Of a DNA stretch of 28,630 nucleotides, positions 1-6,695 are shown piece after piece. The stretch is taken from NCBI GenBank assembly GCA_964438605.1, contig CAYTKT010000026.1, forward strand, positions 1 through 28,630. Reading direction: 5' to 3'. The notes beneath the pieces are model-generated. The model was not told the DNA's origin. It made no database searches and was given only the letters and a program-made list of their open reading frames with translations. The position numbers were made by a program, and so were the translations under genes. The stretch's first letter is position 1; each line of letters opens with the position of its first letter. Origin of the DNA: Alangreenwoodia sp964438605. GTDB lineage: Bacteria > Bacillota > Clostridia > Peptostreptococcales > Anaerovoracaceae.

Positions 1-609
1 ACCGCCCAGCCGGTCACCGTTACCGTAACATTTAAAGAATCGGAACAACAAAATACCGCGCCGAACTTCGTCGATGTCGTGGCAAATACCTGGTATAGTG
101 ATGCCGTAAACTACGTCGTAGAGAAAGGGCTCATGGAAGGTACCTCTGCGACGACCTTTGAACCAAATACCACCACTACAAGAGGAATGGTCGTTACCAT
201 CCTGCATCGTCTTGAAGGATCTCCTTCCGCTACAGCAGCAAGATTTAGCGATGTTCCATCCGGACAGTGGTATTCGGATGCCGTCGCCTGGGCAGCATCA
301 AACGGTATTGTAACTGGTTACGACAATGGGAACTTCGGACCAAACGACATGATCACCAGAGAACAGATGGCCACCATCTTGTATCGTTACGCAGCAACCA
401 AAGGCTATAACACCAGTTCAACGACGGGCTTGACCGCTTACGTAGATGCCAGTGCCATCAGTCCTTACGCAAACACGGCAATGAGTTGGGCTACCGCAAC
501 CGGTCTGATCAAAGGCACCAGCGGCAACACCCTCTCTCCTGCCGGAGATGCTTCCCGTGCCGAAGTTGCGACCATCCTGATGCGTTTCTGTGAAAACGTC
601 GCAAAATAA
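1..609 (+). CDS. S-layer homology (SLH) domain protein, C-terminal part (5' end outside window)
   Basis: The frame is open from base 1, so the gene begins before the window; a GTG at 79 is internal. About 28 visible residues, rich in Thr and Val, look like the end of a beta-rich extracellular domain. Three SLH repeats follow. Each has the pattern F/Y-x-D-V...W-Y-x-D-A-V...G-I/L-x-x-G...F-x-P...T/S-R-x-x-x-A/V-T-I-L. The third is the most divergent and ends in ILMRF, followed by CENVAK and a TAA stop. SLH triplets bind pyruvylated secondary cell-wall polymers in Bacillota and anchor surface proteins, so this is probably the C-terminal anchor of an exported protein. What lies on the N-terminal side cannot be seen. 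No terminator follows immediately; the next strong hairpin is about 215 bases downstream. Family assignment is firm; the overall function is unknown. Confidence 0.93.
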   Translation, partial: TAQPVTVTVTFKESEQQNTAPNFVDVVANTWYSDAVNYVVEKGLMEGTSATTFEPNTTTTRGMVVTILHRLEGSPSATAARFSDVPSGQWYSDAVAWAASNGIVTGYDNGNFGPNDMITREQMATILYRYAATKGYNTSSTTGLTAYVDASAISPYANTAMSWATATGLIKGTSGNTLSPAGDASRAEVATILMRFCENVAK

Positions 610-823
610 TCCCTTTCTACGATCCGTCAAAACCTTCGTGGAATCCTGACTTTTAAGAAGGAAGCGAACAAAAACCAAAATGAGTGGTTCACGAACGATA
701 AGGATTTCAAATCCGAAAGACTGTGGATCTTACTTGAAATCGACGGGAGAAATCAAATTTTGACGATGCGATAAAAAAGATGGGATCGTAATGGAACAGA
801 CATGAATAGGAATCAACATTAAG

Positions 824-862
824 AAAGGGGCCGGAGGGAGGAAACGTTCTTTCGGCCCTTTT
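824..862 (+). terminator. Strong hairpin, probable terminator of the SLH transcript or attenuator before the next ORF
   Basis: AAAGGGGCCG pairs with CGGCCCTTTT, and a wobble-containing inner helix (GAGGGA with TTCTTT) extends the stem to about 16 bp around a 7-nt loop. The U-rich side runs into TTCGTTT. It lies about 20 bases before the next start codon, so it could also act as an attenuator for that ORF. Confidence 0.55.
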
Positions 863-881
863 CGTTTAGAAAGGGGACAAC

Positions 882-1286
882 ATGGATTATCGAACGGTAA
901 AAGAAGTATTCAGTCCGAAGGAATACGCGGATCTGGTTGAACAGACCGATGCAATTTTTCAAAGCGGCCAAAGTGCGGACGCTGTGATTCAGGCGATAGC
1001 GAACAAAATTGCCATCGCGTTGCAAAAAGATGAACAGAAACGACGGAAACAAACCCAGTTAGAAGGAATTGCGGCAGCTAGAGCGAGGGGAGTTCATCTC
1101 GGAAGGCCGCGGATTCAGCCGCCGGCGAACTTTCCGCTGGTGCTGAAACAATATCTTGACGGGAATCTGACGGCGAATGTGGCAGCGGGACTTTGCGGCG
1201 TAGCGGTCAGCACCTTTTACCGCATGAAGCGGGACGTGATGGAACAAGAACTGCCACAACAGGCAGAGCCAGGATCCCAAGGCTAG
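882..1286 (+). CDS. Resolvase-like small protein: C-terminal helix plus HTH, no catalytic domain
   Basis: This 134-residue protein starts at ATG with AAGGGG five bases upstream. Residues about 45-80 (...QTQLEGIAAARARGVHLGRPR) match the segment of Tn3/Hin-type serine recombinases that joins the catalytic domain to the DNA-binding domain (E-G-x-x-x-A-x-x-x-G-x-x-x-G-R-P). Residues about 85-118 then look like the recombinase helix-turn-helix (LDGNLTANVAAGLCGVAVSTFYRM). The catalytic N-terminal domain is absent: there is no Y-x-R-V-S-T motif with the nucleophilic serine, and a 45-residue helical segment stands in its place. It may be a decayed recombinase or a domain reused as a small DNA-binding regulator. 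The good ribosome binding site and intact frame slightly favour a working protein. Its position beside an SLH gene and an IS remnant marks an accessory patch. Confidence 0.65.
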   Translation: MDYRTVKEVFSPKEYADLVEQTDAIFQSGQSADAVIQAIANKIAIALQKDEQKRRKQTQLEGIAAARARGVHLGRPRIQPPANFPLVLKQYLDGNLTANVAAGLCGVAVSTFYRMKRDVMEQELPQQAEPGSQG

Positions 1287-1520
1287 AAAGCAAAATAGGC
1301 CAAAGGAAACGACAGCAAGAGATAGCGCATGAACCGGTTAGAAAGCTTGACACAGGTCCTGTGACCGTGTAAAGCAAAAGCGGCGCGATGGATCGAAGAT
1401 ACCATGCTTTGCGCACTCCATAGCCGGGAAAAAGGCAATAAAAAACGCCATGATCGCCTGGTATCGTTTCGTATCTTTTCGCAGATTTAAGCGACAAATA
1501 AGCGACAAATGAGCATAAAT

Positions 1521-1563
1521 AACGGCTAAAAACCTTGAAATATCAGGATTTTAGCCGTTTTTC
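1521..1563 (+). terminator. Perfect 11-bp inverted repeat followed by a T run
   Basis: AACGGCTAAAA (1521-1531) is perfectly complementary to TTTTAGCCGTT (1549-1559), with a 17-nt loop and then TTTT. This is a rho-independent terminator for plus-strand transcription, most likely ending the transcript of the resolvase-like ORF. The 235 bases between that ORF and this hairpin contain no gene I can support. They hold a CACAGG-T-CCTGTG palindrome at 1351-1363 and a tandem GCGACAAAT at about 1492-1510. Confidence 0.75.
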
Positions 1564-2127
1564 ATATTCTCTTTTCCAGAACCTGCGTGGGAATGTTGTT
1601 GGAACGGCGGAGATACCGCTCCATCTGTTGTACAAGGTCCTGATAGCTGTAGAAAGACATATGATTATAAAAACTGGTTATAAAAACATTCCTGGCCATT
1701 CCGGTGACTGCGTTCCACTTTCCCGTTATGTCTGGGTGTGCGGGGCCTGATCCGTTGATGACGGCTCCCAAGTTCCCGACATAGAATGTCCAGCGGGGTG
1801 TCGGGAATCCCCTTTCACTGTTTTCAGCTTCCCATAGAGTTCACAGATAGAGATTCCGGGATTTCTGCGGAAATCATTGTGGACCCACGTGATCTCAGTC
1901 GGTGTATGCGCGTTCGGGTGCGCAGAATGCGGTCTATGAGACTGATCACGCAGAGAATCTTCGGTGCCATCCTATCTCTTGTTTCAGCGCATGAAGGAAG
2001 ATTTGGAGATATGATAGCGCCTGCATACGAAGGAAACACCGACGCCGGAGCGGTAAAGTTTGACCGCATGGGATTTGATAATCAATTCATATGGCAAATA
2101 TCGTGGTGAATGTACGATAGTATTCAT
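1562..2127 (-). pseudogene. IS transposase pseudogene with internal deletion, stops and frameshift
   Basis: Read on the minus strand, the sequence starts at an ATG at 2127 with AAGGAG about 8 bases upstream. It encodes a recognisable N-terminal HTH part (VCRRYHISKSSFMR, then a stop where W is expected, then DGTEDSLRDQSHRPH and NPGISICELYGKLK). It then jumps to the C-terminal end of an integrase-core (rve/DDE) transposase: LDILCRELG, RIRPRTPRHNGKVERSHRN, and, after a frameshift, FYSYQDLVQQMERYL and RSNNIP. The middle of the catalytic core is missing, and there are at least two in-frame stops. Only about 190 codons remain of a protein normally over 300 residues. The family is an IS3/IS481-like DDE transposase, recognised from the PRTPRHNGKVERSHR block. 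The left IS end probably lies near 2199-2236, where GTGTCA and GGTGTCAC occur. The element is dead. Confidence 0.8.
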
Positions 2128-2263
2128 GACGGTTGAAGCTCCTTCTGATGGAATGGTTTTGATACGATCAACATTCTAAAGAACTCAACCGTCTTTGTAT
2201 AGTGTCAGGTGTCACATCAATTGTAACTCTACATGTTTATTCGCATTATTTTCACCATCTAAC

Positions 2264-2292
2264 TTGCAAAACAGCAGAAAATAATATAAACT
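2264..2292 (+). promoter_or_regulatory. Probable sigma-A promoter for the pyridoxamine-oxidase-like gene
   Basis: TTGCAA (2264-2269) is followed after 17 bases by TAAACT (2287-2292); the overlapping TATAAA at 2285 is an alternative -10. The leader to the TTG start is about 50 bases and AT-rich. Confidence 0.45.
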
Positions 2293-2347
2293 ATCCATGA
2301 ACTGTAAATCAATTACCTGTTATTAAGTAGGAAAGGAGACAAATAAA

Positions 2348-2740
2348 TTGAAAGAAGTATACGAATTTTTGAAAAAATGCGGTACATATTTCCTGGCCAC
2401 GTCGGAAGACGGCCAGCCGAGAGTTCGCCCATTCGGCACGATTGATCTGTTTGAGGACAAACTCTATATTCAGACCGGAAAATCAAAAGAGGTTTCCCGC
2501 CAGCTCAAAGCCAACCCAAAAGTTGAGCTCTGCGCTTTTGACGGCGAAAACTGGATTCGCGTAACGGCAGAAGCCGTTCTCGACGATAATATCGCGGCCC
2601 AGGAACACCTACTCAACGCTTTTCCATCCCTCAAGGCCATGTATCAGCCGGGTGACGGAAACACTGAAGTTTATTACCTGCAAAACGGTACAGCACAAAT
2701 CTGTTCTTTCACTGCAGAACCGAAAATCATCAATTTCTAA
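2348..2740 (+). CDS. Pyridoxamine 5'-phosphate oxidase family (FMN-binding split barrel) protein
   Basis: The protein has 130 residues and starts at TTG, preceded by AAAGGAGA. That choice gives the N-terminus usual for this small family (MKEVYEFLKKCGTYFLAT). Residues 10-60 contain the typical split-barrel start: TYFLATSEDGQPRVRPFGTI, then DKLYIQTGKSKEV. The family binds FMN or a related flavin; small clostridial members are usually annotated as pyridoxamine-oxidase-like or flavin-nitroreductase-like, with no proven substrate. It is monocistronic, with its own promoter upstream and a strong terminator downstream. It lies next to the IS remnant but its composition is ordinary. Confidence 0.9.
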   Translation: MKEVYEFLKKCGTYFLATSEDGQPRVRPFGTIDLFEDKLYIQTGKSKEVSRQLKANPKVELCAFDGENWIRVTAEAVLDDNIAAQEHLLNAFPSLKAMYQPGDGNTEVYYLQNGTAQICSFTAEPKIINF

Positions 2741-2767
2741 CCGATCCGTCTGCGGTTTTACGAAGCC

Positions 2768-2799
2768 GGGGCTGTCGCAAAACAAAACAGCCCCTTTTT
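2768..2799 (+). terminator. Rho-independent terminator
   Basis: GGGGCTGT (2768-2775) pairs perfectly with ACAGCCCC (2787-2794) around an 11-nt loop and is followed by TTTTT. It ends the plus-strand transcript and touches the stop codon of the convergent minus-strand gene. Confidence 0.88.
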
Positions 2800-3538
2800 A
2801 CTTAATTTTCAGCGTCCGTAGATACGCCTTGTCCTCCGGACTGACGCGCCGGCTCTCAACAGCTTTCTGAATCGCCTTATTATGCGTCCACGGTTCCAGT
2901 CTCCGTTCTTCAAAATACGGCAGAACCGCATCGCGCTGGCTGACAAACGCCGTTGCAAAATACCAGGCTGCCATCATCTTCACATAATACTCCTCCGACC
3001 TGATTTCCGCCACCATCTGCAAATATTCTGGGGAAAACGCGTCGTCCAGATAAAAACGCATCAGCATCCCCACGCCAAACCTGACAGTATACGTCTCGCC
3101 CGATGCAATCCATTCACGTATCTTTTCCAAAAGCCTTTCCCGATTTTCCCCCAGAATCTTCGGCGACATCATATCGCAGGTCGCCCAGTTGTCAACATAC
3201 GGCAAAAACACGTCAAGTGCCTCAATCGTCTGTTCATAATCCTTGATCAACTCAATCAGAAAAGCGTGAAGATTATTTTCTTCATAATACTCATGGGGCA
3301 GCGCAGCCAGAAACTCCGGAATCTGCGGATGACGCGCCGCTTCTTTTGCAAATCTGCGCAAGTCAGGCGTCCGGACGCCGATCACCCTCTTGGAATCCAC
3401 CGTCGGCATCAATTTGCTTTGAAAATCATGATAAGAAATATCCTGCATCTCAAACAGCCGCCGCCTGATCCAATCGCATACATCAAAAACTTCCTCACGG
3501 CCCGCTGACGAATCCGCTGATTGTTCTATCTTCGTCAT
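2798..3538 (-). CDS. AlkD-type DNA alkylation repair protein
   Basis: The product is about 246 residues, all predicted helical, with the features of the DNA alkylation repair (AlkD/HEAT-like) family: SKRVIGVRTPDLRRFAKE, NNLHAFLIELIKDYE, YVDNWATCDMMSPK (the Asp-Asn-Trp segment that approaches the damaged base), and MMAAWYFATAFV. Family members excise 3-methyladenine and 7-methylguanine without base flipping. The start is taken at the ATG at 3538 because AAAGGA lies 7 bases before it. A TTG 27 bases and an ATG 6 bases further upstream would extend the protein, but the first lacks a ribosome binding site and the second overlaps it. It stands alone, convergent with the preceding gene. About 220 bases of AT-rich DNA separate it from the next gene. 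Confidence 0.9.
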   Translation of the reverse strand: MTKIEQSADSSAGREEVFDVCDWIRRRLFEMQDISYHDFQSKLMPTVDSKRVIGVRTPDLRRFAKEAARHPQIPEFLAALPHEYYEENNLHAFLIELIKDYEQTIEALDVFLPYVDNWATCDMMSPKILGENRERLLEKIREWIASGETYTVRFGVGMLMRFYLDDAFSPEYLQMVAEIRSEEYYVKMMAAWYFATAFVSQRDAVLPYFEERRLEPWTHNKAIQKAVESRRVSPEDKAYLRTLKIK

Positions 3539-3759
3539 CGTCATTTCCTTTCTACAATAAAACAAGACCCGCCCTCTCGATTTTATTTGAAACCGGTTTA
3601 TCAGCGAGTCTCCTGTATTTTTTATTTTATATCAAGTCCAAACTCCCATTTCCCTTCCAGTTCAGCATATTTCCCGGTTTTTCCCTCTTCTTATTTTATA
3701 GATAACCAGACCCGCACTTTTCTGTTCAAACTGAAAATATATTTCTCTAAACCGAGCTA

Positions 3760-4584
3760 TTATTTATTGTCACTCGTCTTTCTTACATAAACAAACCAGT
3801 ACACGCAGCCGACAAGCACCATACCGCCCACAATATTACCGAGTGTCACCGGAATCAGATTATGGCCAAGAAAATTAACAATCGAAATATTTCCGATATT
3901 TGCGACAGACTCTGCTGCCGCTTCGCTGTAAGCAGAATTTCCGGCCGCCAGAATTCCGGCCGGTATGTAATACATATTTGCAACGCTGTGTTCATATCCA
4001 CACAGAACGAACGTCATAATCGGCAGAAAAAGTCCTGCAATCTTTCCGGCCACGTCCTGCGCCGCAAAACTGATCCAAACAGCAATACAGACGAGGAAAT
4101 TACACATGATCCCCAGTAGAAACGCCTTTCCGAAGCTCAGCGAGCACTTCGCCGCCGCCGTTTTAATTGTCGCCACAGCCACCGCACCCCCAAAAAGGTC
4201 CATCTGGCCGCTGTAATAGACGATCAGCGCCACAAACACAGAACCGATAAAATTGCCGATATAGACGAAAAGCCAGTTTTTCAACATTCCGGTCAACCGC
4301 GCCTTTTTTTCGAGAACCGAAATAATGATCAGACAGTTGCCGGTAAACAACTCGCTGCCCGCAAGCAAAACCATCGCCAGTCCCACCGGAAAGGAAAGCG
4401 CGCCCAACACCTTTGCCAGGCTCGCGTTTCCCACTGTGGCCGATGCCGTATTGCTGGCCACCGCCGCACAGGCTATAAACATACCGGCCAGAATCCCAAG
4501 AACGAGCATCTTTGGAATCGACATTTCTGATTTCTTTGCTCCAGTTGAAATATAATTATTTGCCACTTGATCCGGTGTAAACAT
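3760..4584 (-). CDS. Formate/nitrite transporter (FNT) family channel
   Basis: The product has 274 residues and six membrane segments. FNT signatures are present: an N-terminal FTPDQVANNYI segment, LAGSELFTGN in the first half, and CGYEHSVANMYYIPAG in the second half, which supplies the central-pore histidine. The family forms pentameric channels for formate, nitrite or hydrosulfide; formate is the likeliest substrate in a fermenting anaerobe, but specificity cannot be read here. The start is placed at the ATG at 4584. GGAGG sits 8 bases before it, inside a short ATGGAGG sequence whose own ATG (4599) overlaps the ribosome binding site and cannot use it. There is no operon partner. Confidence 0.93.
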   Translation of the reverse strand: MFTPDQVANNYISTGAKKSEMSIPKMLVLGILAGMFIACAAVASNTASATVGNASLAKVLGALSFPVGLAMVLLAGSELFTGNCLIIISVLEKKARLTGMLKNWLFVYIGNFIGSVFVALIVYYSGQMDLFGGAVAVATIKTAAAKCSLSFGKAFLLGIMCNFLVCIAVWISFAAQDVAGKIAGLFLPIMTFVLCGYEHSVANMYYIPAGILAAGNSAYSEAAAESVANIGNISIVNFLGHNLIPVTLGNIVGGMVLVGCVYWFVYVRKTSDNK

Positions 4585-4970
4585 ACCTTTTACCTCCATA
4601 TTGCTTCATTACTTTGCCTTCTGCTTTATTCCGTGCCGGTTTCCACCATCTTCCTTCGTTCCCGTTCTGCCGGTTCCGGTGTTTCCCACCCGGCGGACAG
4701 TCGCACGTCCCGCTCCTGTTTGCCGGCTTTTGCCCCCGCCTTAACAACCGTATTCGCGCCTGAATTTTTGCATACCTTGCCAAAGCCAATTCCCCGACTT
4801 TCGCGAGCCTCTGGAAAAAATCTTAAAAAAGCTGCTTCCGTGCGGTCATATCCGACATATTTGCATTTTTTATGCAACAGAAAATTCCTGCCTCGATCAG
4901 TTTTCGGAAAAAACTGCCCGGCAAGCCGACCTTTTGAAAAAACTCTGCACGCAGCCTGCCCGCGCCGCAT
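4585..4970. other. 386-base gap without a supported gene
   Basis: The plus strand is pyrimidine-rich and low in complexity, with repeated GCCGGTTTCC/GCCGGTTCCGG-type words near 4634, 4668 and 4719. A frame open for 114 codons on the minus strand (4626-4970) is rich in Arg, Lys and Gly, has no clear ribosome binding site and resembles nothing I know. A small TTGCAT-AAAAA-ATGCAA hairpin lies near 4860-4878. No convincing promoter or terminator was found. Confidence 0.6.
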
Positions 4971-6638
4971 TTACAGCTTCATCATCTTTGCAATCTCGTC
5001 AGCTACCTGATCCGAGTTCATGCCATCCGTATAAATAATTATATCTGCCGCCGCATAATACGCATCGTTCCTCTTTTTCATCAGCCAGGAAATAAACCCG
5101 CGGCCCATATACCTGCTAAGCAGCGGCCGCTTGTCCCCTGACCGCCTGACCCGTTCAAAAATCGTATCCGGCGATGCGTGAAGCAGGATAATCGTCCCGT
5201 TCTTCTTCAGAAAATCCACATTCTCCTTGCGCATCACCGTGCCGCCGCCGCAGGAAACGATAACGCCGTCGGATTCCGAAACAATCTTCGCCTGACGTGT
5301 CTCAACATCACGGAAATAATCTTCACCCCGCTTCTCAAAAATCTCTTTAATCGACATTCCTTCCTGCTCCATGATCATGTCATCCATTTCCCTGACAGGC
5401 ATTCCCGTCCTCTGACCCAGTTTCCTGGCCACTGTCGATTTTCCGGTACCCATAAACCCGATCAGAATCACATTTTTTCCGCGCTCCGGCGTCCTCTTGA
5501 CGACATTGTGATCCGTCCCCCGATGAATCGTCGTCACAATCCGATCCACCTGGTCCGCATCAATCTGACCGGGCGCCGAGCTTTTGCCCGCCGTCGCAAA
5601 CGTCATGGCGGAACCGAACACTTCACCTGAAATCCGGCTGACAATCCCCTGAACCGACATGGAAATAGCAACGACAGGAATCGGATCCTCTACATGCTTC
5701 ATCCGCTCCGAAGCTGACAAAAGCGCCAGGACATCCCTGGCATTCTGTGGCATCAGCGCAATCTTCGCAATATCCGCGCCCATTTCCTTCATCTCCATCA
5801 GGCGACTGACAATCTCGTCTTCCGGCGGCGTCGACTTAAAATCATGATACGACAGCAAAACGATTACTCCATTCTGATGTGCCAACGAAATCAGCCTGTC
5901 TACAACGCTTGCTCCAAAACTATACTGAATGTCGATAATATCCGCATAACCCGATCTGATTACAGCTTCATATAATCCAATATAATCAGATATAGAAATA
6001 TCTCGCTGTCCACCTTCATCCGCCGTGCGATACGTAAACAGCACCGGACGCTCCTCAAGGCGCGCCGACAGCTTGCGCAGCGCCGCAACCGCGGCCTTCC
6101 TGTCGCCGACACGTCCGAAAAAATCTGCCCGCCACTCTATAATATCAGCTGGAGAATACATGATCTGAACAGCCTGCGTCAAAATTTCGTCTACCGTCGT
6201 TCCCACGACAGGCACGCAGATTTTCGGCATCCCCTCGCCGATGCGAACTCCTTTGACGACGACCGTATTCTTATGTAAATTCTTATACTGCGGAACCAAA
6301 TGGATTTCCTGTTCAATGCGTTCCATCTCACTTGACCCGTTCATTTCGGAATAATTATTCTTCCTGCCCGGCTTCCTGTCCTGCGGCTGAAGCTGCCGGC
6401 CGGCCTGCCCTTTTTCCGGATAACGGTGCCCCTCGTGACGGCCTTCATACTGTTCCTCGCTGCGTTCCTCAGACTTTCTGGCCTGTCTCTGAAGTCTGCC
6501 TTCCTCCGCTGCGGCAGCCGTTCTTGTCCCGTGCTGATTCCGGCCGCGATTCTTATTCTTCTGTAATCTTTTATTCTTCATATTTCCGTATGCGCTCCGC
6601 GAATCGCTCATCTTTTCATTCCATGACAAACCCTTCAT
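4971..6638 (-). CDS. aroDK: Bifunctional type I 3-dehydroquinate dehydratase-shikimate kinase
   Basis: This is a fusion of two shikimate-pathway enzymes. Residues about 126-374 are type I dehydroquinase: IEWRADFF, the SYHDFKSTP motif with catalytic His about 265, ADIAKIA with the Schiff-base Lys about 292, and SRISGEVFGSAMTF and SAPGQI near the end. Residues about 388-555 are shikimate kinase: Walker A IGFMGTGKST, the EMDD shikimate-binding Asp, YFRDVE, and SCGGGTV. They would catalyse steps 3 and 5 of chorismate synthesis; step 4 (AroE) is not in the window. About 110 N-terminal residues are unlike either family and very rich in Arg, Gln, Glu, Lys and Gly. No good ribosome binding site precedes the first ATG (6638), which directly abuts the thrS terminator, so the true start may be internal (ATG at 6581, 6341 or 6326). 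The end points given are the maximal open frame. Confidence 0.9.
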   Translation of the reverse strand: MKGLSWNEKMSDSRSAYGNMKNKRLQKNKNRGRNQHGTRTAAAAEEGRLQRQARKSEERSEEQYEGRHEGHRYPEKGQAGRQLQPQDRKPGRKNNYSEMNGSSEMERIEQEIHLVPQYKNLHKNTVVVKGVRIGEGMPKICVPVVGTTVDEILTQAVQIMYSPADIIEWRADFFGRVGDRKAAVAALRKLSARLEERPVLFTYRTADEGGQRDISISDYIGLYEAVIRSGYADIIDIQYSFGASVVDRLISLAHQNGVIVLLSYHDFKSTPPEDEIVSRLMEMKEMGADIAKIALMPQNARDVLALLSASERMKHVEDPIPVVAISMSVQGIVSRISGEVFGSAMTFATAGKSSAPGQIDADQVDRIVTTIHRGTDHNVVKRTPERGKNVILIGFMGTGKSTVARKLGQRTGMPVREMDDMIMEQEGMSIKEIFEKRGEDYFRDVETRQAKIVSESDGVIVSCGGGTVMRKENVDFLKKNGTIILLHASPDTIFERVRRSGDKRPLLSRYMGRGFISWLMKKRNDAYYAAADIIIYTDGMNSDQVADEIAKMMKL

Positions 6639-6640
6639 AA

Positions 6641-6670
6641 AACGATACCCGATTCAAAAAGAACCGGGTA
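6641..6670 (-). terminator. thrS terminator
   Basis: On the minus strand TACCCGGTTC and GAATCGGGTA form a 10-bp stem (one G-U pair) with a TTTTT loop, followed by TCGTTTT. The tail is weak. It lies 26 bases after the thrS stop and only a few bases before the first possible aroDK start. Confidence 0.65.
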
Positions 6671-6695
6671 TGAGCTTTTCCAATTACAGCACTTC

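Noticed and set aside
1347..1375. TTGACA as a promoter at 1347
   Set aside because: The hexamer at the right distance (TAAAGC) is a poor -10 and no gene follows before the terminator.
1492..1510. Tandem GCGACAAAT as an integration site core
   Set aside because: Two imperfect copies only, with no integrase and no tRNA end nearby; not enough to call an attachment site.
4626..4970. 114-codon minus frame before the FNT gene
   Set aside because: Arg/Gly/Lys-rich, no ribosome binding site, no similarity recognised. It fits the purine-rich gap composition seen elsewhere.
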